NCBI GenBank assembly: GCA_023375785.1
Contig: SZWC01000569.1
Coordinates: 53,115-117,114, forward strand
DNA length: 64,000 nucleotides
Reading direction: 5' to 3'
Origin: Penium margaritaceum
Lineage: Eukaryota > Streptophyta > Zygnematophyceae > Desmidiales > Peniaceae
Below, in pieces: positions 52,130 to 62,723 of this stretch (positions are counted from its first letter, which is position 1; the number at the start of each line of letters is the position of its first letter). Below the pieces are notes generated by a model, which worked only from the letters and a program-made list of their open reading frames with translations, did no database searches and was not told the DNA's origin. The position numbers and the translations under genes are program-made.

Positions 52130-52896
52130 GAGGTTATTATGAAATCTATTTCTATTTCTCTAGGCCACCATGGCTCGCACAATCATGTGTTACATAATGT
52201 AGTATTTGTATGTTGTCATGGCTGACACAATCGAGTATGTTCAAGCTAACACTCTAAGTTTGACTCACGACAATAGGCAAGCTGTAAAACCAAGGAAAAC
52301 AAAAAAAAACATAAAAACAAAGAGACTACAAGAATCTGAGAACAGCTCAAAAGGTGAGGGGGAGGAAGAGGGAGGTAAAATACAACCTTTAGTTTTCATC
52401 ATCACACACTCCTTCCTCGCTATTCTTCTCTTCTCTTTTGTCTTCTAGTTTTCTTTGGCCTCCTCTTGAGTAACCAAGGCGTATCTTGTGTCTCTTTGGA
52501 TGCATCTCCCTTGTGCCCCACAGCGATGGAGGGGCCTCTACAAATTCTCAAAGTGTCATCTTCCTTTCTTTTCTGATCCCTCAGGCCATGAGAGACCCCA
52601 GGAGGAGTACTGTCCCAGTTTTTGGTTGAAGGAGAAAACTTGATGGTTTTGGGAGTGGACACTCTTCTCCCTATCAACAAAAATCCACCATGCCCTCTCC
52701 AAGGTTGAATAGAGGATTCGAGCAGTTGAGAGGCTGACGTAGACCTCCTTAAGAGCTTTCTAACGTATTTTGTGGCATGTGAAATGATTTATTGTAGATT
52801 CCGTGTCCCCCTGGGCTCTTCTAGCTACAACGTAGCCACCAGAGCTATGGCACACTTAATCGTGAGGATAGCATGGCTCTTAAAACTACCGTAACA
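52130..52896 (-). other. Gypsy B leader between LTR and gag
   Basis: No gene recognised. A weakly matching primer site (minus strand TAGTTTTAAGAGCC, near 52876-52889) lies just inside the LTR. Confidence 0.4.
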
Positions 52897-53272
52897 TGTT
52901 GAGTCTCCAGCTCATGCACAAAAGTCATTGTCAAAGTCTAAAGCATGGCATGCAGAGCTTGCTGGAGTGGTTTTCTCCTATGTGTCACTTTGGGGGCACT
53001 TGTCATTAACAACCCGTGAAGAGAGACTTGAAGTTTCAAGTCTTCGGAGGTTCACTTTTTTCTTGACATCATCCCCTTGTTTTGGGTCCAAAGCGAGGGG
53101 AGTGTTATCCTGAACACATCAGTTTGTACGAGTTTCCCACATTCTTAAAATGCATACTGAACATACTCGAGTTTTTTTTTTTGCGCGATGGCGTAATATT
53201 GGTGCGTGTGAGGCATCTCCGGCAATTTTGTATCGGTGCTGTTCTTTTCATCTTGCGCCTCACTCCCTCCCT

Positions 53273-53339
<67 letters not shown>

Positions 53340-53549
53340 CCNNNNNNNNNNNNNNNNNNNNNNNNNNNNNNNNNNNNNNNNNNNNNNNNNNNNNNNNNNN
53401 NNNNNNNNNNNNNNNNNNNNNNNNNNNNNNNNNNNNNNNNNNNNNNNNNNNNNNNNNNNNNNNNNNNNNNNNNNNNNNNNNNNNNNNNNNNNNNNNNNNN
53501 NNNNNNNNNNNNNNNNNNNNNNNNNNNNNNNNNNNNNNNNNNNNCTCTC

Positions 53550-53599
<50 letters not shown>

Positions 53600-53893
53600 G
53601 CTCATTTAAGGAGGTGAGGAGGAGAGGGCGAGGACGAGGGCTCAAGGCCACAGGCCTCGGCCCTCGAGACCTCACGCCCTCATGGCCGCCGATCAAGCGA
53701 TCAGATTGATCATCTCATGGTGGCCAACAGGTGGCCAGCCCTTGGCCGGCCGGTCACCTGACCCCCTTCCGGACGTCCAACAGGCAGCCAGCAAAGGGCT
53801 TGCCACCAGCCAGTCCTTGCTGTGGCAAGGAGTAGTGTCTGACCACCCCTCGCTTGGCCGAGGAGGGAGGGCTGAACAGACTCTCCCGCTGCA
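52897..53893 (-). repeat. Gypsy B 5' LTR, with expanded CT tract and gap
   Basis: Direct repeat of 44293-44933, but the CT microsatellite near its middle (53271-53592) is greatly expanded and interrupted by the 203-N gap. Confidence 0.78.
53342..53544. other. Assembly gap (203 N) in a CT microsatellite
   Basis: N run with (CT)n on both sides; the ORFs crossing it are artefacts. Confidence 0.97.
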
Positions 53894-54050
53894 CTCGACA
53901 TGTGACTTTGGTCCCCGTTTGATTGACTTTTTGGACAACATCACTGGCAATGGACGGATCACCATGGACCCAAAAATGGTAGAGGCAATCGTTAATTATC
54001 CAACGCCGGCTAACATTCAGGACATCGAAGTGTTTGTATGATTCTGCACA
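53894..54050 (+). pseudogene. Gypsy A reverse transcriptase end
   Basis: Forward reading CDFGPRLIDFLDNITGNG and ITMDPKMVEAIVNYPTPANI, the segment that follows the catalytic box in Ty3/gypsy pol. It begins right at the gypsy B edge. Fossil copy. Confidence 0.82.
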
Positions 54051-55878
54051 CACTTTTAGAGTGAGAGTTAACTGTTTTGATTTACTTCTTTACTGTGGCA
54101 TAGATGGCACTCCAATAAAAAATCTGTGAATCTACCTGGTGTGGCTTGGCTGAGAATCTTTACGTGGAAACAATTTTCTCTCTAGAGTATAGCCCTAAAG
54201 GGTGCAAAAAGGGCTTGTATCCAAGCATGTGCATGATGAGAGCGTATGCTTTTGAAAACAGAGACATGCAGAATGATGCACGGGCACTCAGGTGAAGAAG
54301 GTCTGCTGATGACTAGATGGGCAAAATACAGTACAAGAGGCCAGTACAGTATCACCTCAATCGTACATGAAGCCCACTCCCTTGGATGTTCACGGGTCAA
54401 TTTGGTGCGACCTTTGGGTGGAATTTGATTGGCGGGCTTGGACTTACAACATGGAAACATCAATCACCTAGAGAGAAAGGCTTGATGAGCAAGAAAATTT
54501 TAGGTGAAAATTCACCTGAAGATCTAATCAATGTTTTGCAAGGAGAAAGCTTTCCCTTGTAGCAACAAAGGTTCCACTAATAATCTACAACTGAAGGAAG
54601 CTTTGACTGGATGCAAATTTGCCCGAGGAAGGCAGAGGTGGAAGACGACCTCAAATACCTGAACGAAGCTTCTCTTTCAGTTGATCAACTTGTCAGAACC
54701 TTAGGTATTGAAGATGAAGGTCCTGTCACTTGTCACTATCTCAAGTATCTCTAGTATCTCCAATATCTTTACTACCTTTTGTTTCATTATCTCTAGTACC
54801 TCTTGTATAATCTCATGTATGTCGGTAGCAAATATGAGAATTCTGCCAGATCTTTGTGCTCATGCCTTAGTTTCTGGAGATTTCCGAACCAAGGTGTTGG
54901 AGATCCCTCCAAGGTTACTGTAAGTCTGGCACTTGCATGCTAGCCTGGATGGAGGATGATGCTAGAGATCCCTCCAGGATCCTTATAATCTGGGGAGGTT
55001 CTGCCAGCCGGGAGGGGGGCTAATTCCTGTGAACTGAGGGCCACCCGGCATCACGGTCACACGCTGAGCCCTTGGAATAAACCTCCATACCCTTGATCTC
55101 TTGGTATAAGGGTGAGCCCTTGAGATACCGTACAAACCTCTCCTAGCAACACGACCACTGCTAGTGACCAAGGTTCCTACCGTGCAACTCTCACGGTGGC
55201 ATTTGTACCAAGGTGCGTTGCGGAAGACTTGTAGGATCAAATGTACGTGTGCAAGGAAATGCTTGGAATGAAAGGAGATTTGATCAAGGAATGAATCCAT
55301 ATACTTGACCGATCGATGAAAGGCAATGTACAGAGTCTCTGGGTAAGGTTAGCATGCCTCGAGCAACCCCTGCCCCTATGATCCAGCTGAGATCCCTTGG
55401 CACTCCGAAGCTCTCTACTGAGGTGCAATCACGCAAGTAATATCTACATGATGTAGTTCACGTTGTGAGCTTTCCAACACACCAGAGAACATCTCAATCC
55501 ATGGAGAAACGACTATGTTATGGCCTTTTGAGTGCTCCACCCGTGATTGCCATTGGCAGCACTGCAAGCGGGGGTCACAGCCGCCCGAAGTGCCCTTACC
55601 TGCAATTACACCTCCAGCCACCATCTCAAAGTACCTATGGACCCCAATGAACCTTGTCTCATTGGCTAAGTGTCCATCTAGGGGCGCTTTGGCTACGGTG
55701 GACGAGAACGTTGCTCGGTCGTACTCGGGGTCAAACCAGTACATCTCCTGTTTTCTAGAGCTACGCCTTCCACCTTTGCACGGCCGTATCTTTCTTGTCC
55801 TTGTACCAAACGATCCATCTCTTGGGTAAATTGTACACATTTTTCACAGAGAATACAATGGAATAATCAAATCATATA
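54051..55878. other. Unidentified insertion-like segment in gypsy A, left part
   Basis: About 1.8 kb separating gypsy A reverse transcriptase from its RNase H. It holds a TATCTC/TAGTATCTC-rich patch at 54735-54815 and ORFs up to 141 codons (minus 55840-55415), none with a motif I know. No LTR pair or inverted ends found. Confidence 0.4.
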
Positions 55879-56278
55879 CCCTACTGCCTGATGATTTCGA
55901 TGTTAAATAATTATCCGGGGACGACGATTTCTTTTGTTCGGCTCTAACGTGGAAATCATCCATCCTAAAATGAATACAAAATAATAGTTCATCCGACAGT
56001 GCTCAACCCTAGCTTGTCGAGCGAATTTCAAAGTGCGGTCGCGTGACCGTCGGAGGTCACGCAATTGCATGTTTTCCGGTGTTGGACAGTCGTCGACATC
56101 GGAAAACGCGAGCGACGGAGTCAAAATGGCTGCTCAAAGCCATAAAAATGACGAATCTAAGACAACAACATGAGGTGATTTCGCCCAATTTGAAAACAGA
56201 AATTTATTTATTCCCAAAAACAAACCAAGACTACACCCTGAAAAATATTTTTGAGGGCAAAATCATCAGGCAGTAGGG
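55879..56278. mobile_element. MITE 2 (400 bp, TA target, CCCTACTGCC termini)
   Basis: Near-perfect terminal inverted repeats CCCTACTGCCTGATGATTT (left) and its reverse complement (right), flanked by TA at 55877-55878 and 56279-56280. No coding; inside is a short inverted pair (GCGTGACC / GGTCACGC at about 56042-56062). Shares the terminal CCCTA and adjacent GATTTCGATGTTAA with MITE 1. The family is unknown; TA target and non-coding size fit a Tc1/mariner-type MITE. Confidence 0.85.
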
Positions 56279-56280
56279 TA

Positions 56281-56794
56281 TCTTAAGTCAACATGATGAT
56301 GTAATCATCGCTTAGTTCGACGGCTCTCATAACAATTCATCCAAAGTCTCTGTACGCCTGTCAAGGCCTGTCAGCTTGGGAGGAGGACGACTTGGCATCT
56401 TAAAGGCCTTTAACTGTTGAGACGGTTGTTGTACCCAGATCCTTGCTTTGACAGCCTTGACGGCCTAGCAAGGTGTTGCGCCCTAGTTTAGGGTCAGGAG
56501 TTGTGTCAAAGCGTAGTATTGAGCCACTTGTGTGTAGCTATTGCTCCTTGTACAGTATTTGTACTTTTAACAAGATTCAATGCCAAGATTTTGCTTCTGC
56601 TAGTTTCTCTACTAAGTGTACAAGGCATACTTGCTAGATGAAAGACATCCTATGTCAACAGTGAATACCTTTGTTGCACTAGATCATGCAATGACTTCGG
56701 CACCGCCTGCTCCTCAAATCTCAACACCTACTACCATCAATTTTTAAAAGAGTACTTACGGGTGAGTGCATCTTTTCAATCTCATTTGTAAAAC
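56281..56794. other. Unidentified segment, right part
   Basis: About 510 bp between MITE 2 and the return of gypsy A. The stretch TGTACAGTATTTGTACTTTT near 56560 and the surrounding tone resemble an LTR, but no partner is found. Confidence 0.35.
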
Positions 56795-57253
56795 TTCCAA
56801 GTAGAGATGGAAACATAGTGAACAAGAAGCGTTTAACTCTTTGAGAAGCACTTTGACGGCCTAGCTAGCCCTACGATTGGGAGATCCAATGGTGGGCTAC
56901 GTCATGGAAACCGACACGTCCGATCAAGCAATTGGAGCCATTGTCCTTAAAAAAGATAGCGGCAGAGAAGGACCTATTGTGTACATTTCACAGAAGAAGG
57001 AGATGCTCACAGTCGTGCACGCGCTCTGAACATGGCGATGCTACCTGGAATGTCGGCGATCACCGACCACCACGTGCTAAAACATCTTAAGACCCAGTCA
57101 GATCTAAGTTGTCAACAAACTCGATGGATGGAGTTGCTCGAGACCAACTTTGACTGTGACATCAAGTACCAACCTGGAAAAACAAACCGCGCGGATGCTC
57201 TAAGTCGACGGCCATACTTGATGGCCGATATCAATACGTTTCTTGTCGAATGA
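56795..57253 (+). pseudogene. Gypsy A RNase H region
   Basis: EAFNSLRSTLTA, YVMETDTSDQAIGAIVLKKD, EGPIVYIS, ITDHHVLKHLKTQSDLSCQQ, RWMELLETNFDCDIKYQPGK and TNRADALSRRP. Closely matches the gypsy E RNase H. Fossil copy. Confidence 0.88.
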
Positions 57254-57389
57254 GACCCACACCTCTCAAGGCTATTTGCAAATGGTTACAAGGATTTCCG
57301 GATAGTACAGGAGAACTAAGTTCTAGTTCAAGGACTCCTACTTGCGACAACAATTCACTCACCAAGTCATTGTACTACCAAACGATGAG

Positions 57390-57978
57390 TTGTAATGGAT
57401 GTTATTGAAGGACTATCACAACACAAGTCTGAGTGGACACTCGGCAAGGAAGTGATTCTCAAGAAGCTGGGAAAGTCTTCCTTGTGGGACAAAATGCAAT
57501 TTGATATGGTAGCCTTTCACACATCGTGTAACACCTGTCAATGGCAAAAGTCTCACTGCATGAGGCCACCAAGATCACTCCGGCTTCTCCAAGTTCCGAC
57601 GGAGCAATGGGTTGACATCAGCATGAATTTTGTTATGGGATTTTCCGCCAGTTCCAAGAACTATGACGCCATCCCCGTGTTAGTGGACAGGTCTTAAACA
57701 TGGAGCACTTCATTATGACTACAACCACCTTTCACTGCAGAGGGAATAGCACGACTGTCTCTAAATCAGATTGTGCGATAGCACAAAGTATAAAGTACCA
57801 CCATTAGCAACAGAGACGGCTGATTCACAAGCCGTTTCTGACATGAACTAATGATGTATTACGGAAGTCGGATCTAGCTATTAGCGGCGTTCCATCTTCA
57901 AACCAATGGGCGGACCGAGCAGACCAATCAGATGCTCCAAAAACTCCTCCAGAAATGTTATAAAGCGCACGTCACTCA
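57390..57978 (+). pseudogene. Gypsy A integrase, first part
   Basis: Zinc-finger end CNTCQWQKSHCMRPP, then VPTEQWVDISMNFVMGF, KNYDAIPVLVDRS and decayed core sequence (ISNRDG, FTSRF) up to the left LTR of Copia-C. Fossil copy. Confidence 0.8.
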
Positions 57979-58672
57979 TAGGAGATAATCCTCACAATGG
58001 CTTGAGTGACTCAAAAAAGGAACACCAAAAAGACATGCCCAAGTGGCTTAGTGGTTAATGTGTCCTCCTCTAGAGGCAGGGACCCGGGTTCAAGCCTCAC
58101 AAGTTGAATTTCTGCCCTATCTCAAGGGAGGTGGAAAATAAGTGCTAGGAAAATAGCTCAACCTCTAGAGTTCCTCGTTGAGTTTCTAGAAGGCTAGGTG
58201 AGGGTCCAGGAAGGTGGCACACCTTCTAGAAGGGGTAACTTGTCCTACAAGGCATCTAGAGGTGTCTTGGTCTTCGGGATACCCTCCTTCATCCTAGAAG
58301 CAAGCTGAGGAATCTAGGAAGGGGCAGAATCTTCTAGAGGAGGGGGGGGGTGCCTTCCTAAGTGGGAAAAAATGACAGCCTTCCAAGGGACACTCTAGAA
58401 GTCATAAAATCTGCTAGGAAGCTTCAAATGTGGTATGCTTTGGTGTTCTAGAAATCGTACATCAGTGGCTATAAAACTCCACTGCTTGTGAGCTTTGATT
58501 AAGATTTCATTCCCATTCAGTTGAGGCCAAAACTATTGTCACCCTCTATGTCCAGTTTCTTCCGTCCTTGGAACCAATTCCCTCCACAGTTTCACTCTCT
58601 CCAAAAACAGTTGGTGGTGTGAGCCAGCCAGTGCTAGGGACCCGAGTGTGCACACTCACCCTAAGGCCAACA
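57979..58672 (+). repeat. Copia-C 5' LTR
   Basis: Direct repeat of 62724-63422; ends CTAAGGCCAACA. The first few bases differ from the right copy, so the exact start is approximate. Confidence 0.87.
58037..58102 (+). promoter_or_regulatory. tRNA-like pol III A box/B box in the left LTR
   Basis: TGGCTTAGTGG (58044-58054) fits the A-box consensus TRGCNNAGYNGG, and GGTTCAAGCC (58087-58096) fits the B box, about 43 bp downstream. A CCTCTAGAGG hairpin lies between. The same pair is in the right LTR. Confidence 0.6.
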
Positions 58673-58740
58673 AAGGGTTATGGGCCCATGCCTTTAAGAG
58701 GTCCCAAGCCAGCTTGTGTTCACATTTTGTAGACCAAGAC

Positions 58741-59560
58741 ATGGCCGCCAACGAGCAAGAGAGAAGGCCTACTGTCCTGAAGTTTGATGGGACAGGCTTT
58801 GCCTTATGGAGGTGGCAGTTTGAGGTCTTCCTCAATGACAAGGTACTGCTTGAGCTCGTGAAGGGTGATGATACTGCCGCGCCAGAGACTGCAACGGCTG
58901 AGGTGAAGGATGCATACAAGAAGCACAATGAAAAGGTGATGGCGCTCCTTGTGTCAGCGTTATGCCCGCCACAACTTGGGCACATCCGAGGATGCACCCT
59001 GGCCGCAAAAACATGATCAAAACTCTGCTCCATCTACCAGTGAAGCAACCTCGCCAATCAGCTCTCCATATTCAAACGACTCATCACCCTTAGAGCCAAC
59101 AAAGGTGACAATGTCATGGACATCATGCAACAGATTGAGTGGCTGGCAGCGGAGTGCGTGGCCATTGGTTGGGAGGTCAACTCTCAACTGCAAGCTATGA
59201 TCCTCCTTCTGGCCTTGTCAGGCAGTTGGTGTCCCATGATCACAGTTCTTTGTGGCTGGCCTTATGACAAGCTGAAGTACCCAAATGTTGCTGAGTACGT
59301 CCGCAACAAATGGATGAGACGTGGCAGTCGAGAGAGTGCAGTGGCATCAAGTTCTCCTTACACACTTCATCCTCACAGTGGAGGCCGAGGTGAAAAGTGG
59401 AAGGGTGCAAAAGAGGACACCAAGAAGGGTGACAAGAAGGGGGAGTGCTTTGACTATGATAAGGAGGGTCACTACGTGTGCAACTGTCCCAAGAAAAAAA
59501 ATCAGAACGGTCGCAGCAGAGCGGGAAGAAAGGTGAGCAGGCCCTCATGGCATACAACTC
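58741..59560 (+). pseudogene. Copia-C gag with zinc knuckle
   Basis: Starts MAANEQERRPTVLKFDGT and continues FALWRWQFEVFLNDKVLLEL, the usual start of plant copia gag (UBN2-type). Further on are MDIMQQIEWLAAECVAIGWE and the knuckle CFDYDKEGHYVCNC. Fossil copy. Confidence 0.85.
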
Positions 59561-60077
59561 CACCAACTTGAAGGATCCAGGAGTTGCCGTCATTGACTCC
59601 GGATCAGGCCGCCACACCCAATACAATGGGGCGGCATTTTTCACCTACGGCACCTCGGAGAGACGCATGACGGTGGCCAATGGAGAAACTGAGGTGGCCA
59701 CCGGTGAGGGGAACGTCTGCATTGAGTCAATTGTGGACGGTAAACCTGTCATGACCACAATCCACGACGTGCTCCACATGCCCAACATTGGGGCAAACCT
59801 GCTCTCCATCAGTTGCCTTACCGACAAGGGACTTGAGGTGCTCTTCACAAAGAAAGAGGTCATTATCTGCAAGGAGGGCAAAGGTGAGGTGATTGCGCGT
59901 ACCAAGAGGGAGGACAACTTGTACCTGCTATGCGCCAAGATCCTTAGCAACCAGGCGGGGTCCAATGCCGCCAATCTTGCAACGAAGGATGAAGGAGACC
60001 TTGACACATGGCACTGCCAACTTTGCTACATTTCTCCATCAACGGGGAAGGAGATGGCAAGGAGGGAGATGGTGTAG
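59478..60077 (+). CDS. Copia-C protease and GAG-pre-integrase region
   Basis: 199-codon frame with the aspartic protease start GVAVIDSGSGRHTQYNGAAF, then MTVANGETEVATGEGNVCI, VLHMPNIGANLLSISCLTDK and KREDNLYLL. A GAG-pre-integrase part follows (DTWHCQLCYISPSTGKEMAR). It would cleave the polyprotein. Position between knuckle and integrase is standard for copia. Confidence 0.85.
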   Translation: MQLSQEKKSERSQQSGKKGEQALMAYNSTNLKDPGVAVIDSGSGRHTQYNGAAFFTYGTSERRMTVANGETEVATGEGNVCIESIVDGKPVMTTIHDVLHMPNIGANLLSISCLTDKGLEVLFTKKEVIICKEGKGEVIARTKREDNLYLLCAKILSNQAGSNAANLATKDEGDLDTWHCQLCYISPSTGKEMARREMV

Positions 60078-61110
60078 GGTCTCCAAATTAGTGGCCTTGA
60101 TGGAACAAAGAAGGCTGTGTGTGAGCCATGCATCGTTGGTAGATCAACACGGCAGCCGTTTGTGGCCAAGGGGACTACTTGCTGATGCATGCGTCCGCAT
60201 GCATCAGCAAAGTTGGTAGTGGTACACACCGATATGTGTGGACCACTTGAGAGCTCCATCGGTGGAGCTTGCTACTTCCTCTCCTTCATCAACGACCACA
60301 ACCACAAACTGTACCTCTATCTTAATTTGTAGAAGACTGAAGTTCTCACGTGCATGCAAGAGTTTGTGGCAGATGTGGAGCGGCAAACAGAGTTGAAGGT
60401 GAAGGCATCCCGGACCAACAATGGCAATGAAAATGCAGGCTACCTTGGGTGGATGAAGAGCAAGGGGATTGAGTGGTAGAAAGAAAATCCACACTCCCCA
60501 CAATAGAACGGCATCACAAAGAGAGAAAATCGCACAATCCTTAACATGGTGTGATCCATGTTGAGTGATGCCAGCCTTGCACAACGGTATTGGGTGGAGG
60601 CGGCATGGACAACGGCGTACATAATAAACCTTACATCGACAAAGTTGTTGAAGGACAGGGAGAGCAAGACGTGGAAGACGCCACGAGAGGTGTGGAGCGG
60701 GAGGACACCGACGATGGGTCACCTCTGCACATTTGGTTGTGTTGCACATGCGGTGGTGCAGGCACGTGAGGGGCGGAGCAAACTGGACCCACGAACTCGC
60801 CGGTGTATTTTCCTTGGATATGAGAGTGGAAGCAAGGCGTATCGGCTCTTTGACCCAAGGAGACAGCAGATTGTATGTTGTCGCGACGTCACGTTTGACG
60901 AGAAAAGCTGTTGGACGGACAAGGAGGTAGGTCTATCAAAGAGGGAGGAGTGGATGCCACTCCTTGAGGGGGGGACACGGGAGGACATGGATGAGGGTAA
61001 CGTCCTAGCAATAGCATCAACCGGCGAGGATCGCCAAAGGGATAGGCGAGCGGCAGACTTCCAGCCAGTTTGGATGAGGAATCCGAAGCACCAAAGATGG
61101 ACGTAGAGAC
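60078..61110 (+). pseudogene. Copia-C integrase region
   Basis: DDE core pieces (HTDMCGPLESSIGGACYFL, a TNNGNENAGY segment in the position of the second Asp motif), then YWVEAAWTTAYIINLTST, TFGCVAHAVV, DPRTRRCIFLGYESGSKAYR and VCCRDVTFDE, the typical copia integrase tail. Fossil copy. Confidence 0.85.
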
Positions 61111-61339
61111 AAGGAGTCGACCAATGTCTTCAAGGTCTCCAAGAGAGGAGAAGCAGGCACTTGGAGAGGATGGCGCCGAAAGGGGATAGCAACAACAACA
61201 ACCGCCTCAATAGCCCCGAGTGAGTTGCCTTGTATGAAGTAGGACAAAGAGGTACAATGTCGAAAAGGACATTTGGACTGGGTTTGTACAAGCCTTCTTT
61301 ATGCAAGAGGAGCCTCAATCTGTGAAGGATTCACTGCAG

Positions 61340-62075
61340 TAGAAGGACAGGGCTGAGTGGGAGGGAGCAATAAAATCTGAGCTTGCCTCCCAGGAGGAGA
61401 ACGGCACTTGGGAGCTGGTTGACCAGCTGGAGGGCGAGAGAACTATCGGCTCCAAGTGGATCTTCCGAAAGAAGCTCATGAAGGAGGGGGAGGTGAAGCG
61501 GTACAAGGCATGGCTGGTGGCAAAAGGGTATGCCCAGAGAAAAGGAGAGCACTACAACGAGACCTTTGCACCAGTGGCCAAGTTCGCCTCCATCTGCACT
61601 ATCCTCTCGGTGGTAGCAGCACGTGACTATGAAATCCACCAAATGGATGTCAAAACCGTGTTCCTCAATAGCGACATGGACAAGGAAGCCTACAAGGAGG
61701 TGTTAGAGGGGGTGAAAGTGCTGCAGCGGAATGTGTGCCAGCTTTGCAAGGCGCTCTATGGAATGAAGCAAGCTCCACTCATGTGGTACCTCGAGATGGA
61801 CAGTTTCATGGGTGAGCTTGGATTCAAGTGCTGCAAGGCGGATCACAGTGTGTACATGCATAAGCAGCACTTTCACCTGAGGACAGGTGGAGCCTGTCCT
61901 CAGGTGGAGCCTGTCCTCAGGAGCAATTTTGTGGAGCCCACCCATGAAAATTGTCGTCCTCTATGTGGATGACCTCATCCTTGTATCTTCTAATCAGGGG
62001 GAGCTCAAAAGCCTGAAGAAACAGCTTGGCAGCCGGTTCAAGATGACGGACATGGACGAGCTTGAATACTAAGTG
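61340..62075 (+). pseudogene. Copia-C reverse transcriptase region
   Basis: GSKWIFRKKLMKEGEVKRYK, LVAKGYAQRKGEHYNETFAP, MDVKTVFLNSDMDKEAYKEV, LCKALYGMKQAPLMWYLEMD and the catalytic VLYVDDLILVS. Fossil copy. Confidence 0.9.
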
Positions 62076-62079
62076 AGCC

Positions 62080-62615
62080 ACTATGTTGCTGATCCGGGGC
62101 CGCTAGATTGGCAAGCGGTCAAGAGAATCCTCTCCTGCTTGAAGGCGACGACACAGTCACGACTTGTGTTTGGAGGGGGAGCTTGTATTGACTCCCTCGA
62201 TTTGGTTAGCTACTCTGATGCTGACTGAGCAGGTGATGTTGACGACCGCAAGCCAACATTCGGCTATGTGTTTGTGCTAGGTGGTGCACTGGTGTCTTAG
62301 ACAAGCCAGAAGTAGGACTGTGTGGCTCTATCCAGCAATGAGGCAGGGTATATTGCGCTCACGGAAGCCGCAAAGGAGGCGCTATGGCTGCGACGACTGC
62401 TCAAGGAGATTGGAGTATTGCAAATGATCCCAACAGTGCTACACGTTGACAATATGAGGACCATCAGCCTAACAAAGAACCCTGTGATACACCGGAGGAC
62501 CAAGCACATAGAGATCCGGCATCACTTTGTACATGACCTTATTGCAAAGGGTGATGTGGTGCTTGTGCACTGTGGCACAAAGCACATGCTTATTGATGCC
62601 ATGAAAAAGGCGTAA
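62080..62615 (+). pseudogene. Copia-C RNase H region
   Basis: KPTFGYVFVLGGALV, LSSNEAGYIALTEAAKEALW, LRRLLKEIG, VDNMRTISLTKNPVIHRRTK and HIEIRHHFVHDLIAKGDVVL match copia RNase H. Fossil copy. Confidence 0.9.
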
Positions 62616-62710
62616 TTCAAGGACAGGCGTGATGCTACTTGCATGGAGCTTGGGCTTTCCCAAGCCTCTTGAGTTGCAGGTTGAGCATGGACAATTGCCA
62701 TGGGTGACAC

Positions 62711-62723
62711 GCAAGGGGGGTAT
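62711..62723 (+). other. Copia-C polypurine tract
   Basis: GCAAGGGGGGTAT lies immediately before the right LTR start TGTTGGAGAG. Confidence 0.85.

Larger units (their letters stand above)
44293..53893 (-). mobile_element. Gypsy B: Ty3/gypsy element inserted in gypsy A, opposite orientation
   Basis: 9.6-kb minus-strand element with LTRs at 44293-44933 and 52897-53893 (TGYAGCGGGAG...GACT(T/C)RACA on the element strand) and a polypurine tract at 44934-44943. Parts in element order: gag (52013-50437), protease (about 49400-49100), reverse transcriptase (about 47930-47300), RNase H (47096-46848) and integrase (46309-45707). Gypsy A reverse transcriptase reads up to the left LTR and resumes right after the right LTR. 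No clear 5-bp duplication; ATGTG is a candidate. Several breaks per kilobase in places. It contains an assembly-duplicated stretch and two N gaps. Confidence 0.82.

Noticed and set aside
52420-52680. 86-codon minus-strand ORF in the gypsy B leader
   Set aside because: No motif, no similarity to the Copia-1 extra frame, and length expected by chance.
53082-53709. ORFs of 155-183 codons crossing the N run
   Set aside because: Artefacts of CT repeats and N bases.
58037-58102. Possible genuine tRNA gene
   Set aside because: Stems beyond the A and B boxes pair poorly and the sequence lies at the same place in both LTRs, so it is a tRNA-like module, not a host tRNA gene.
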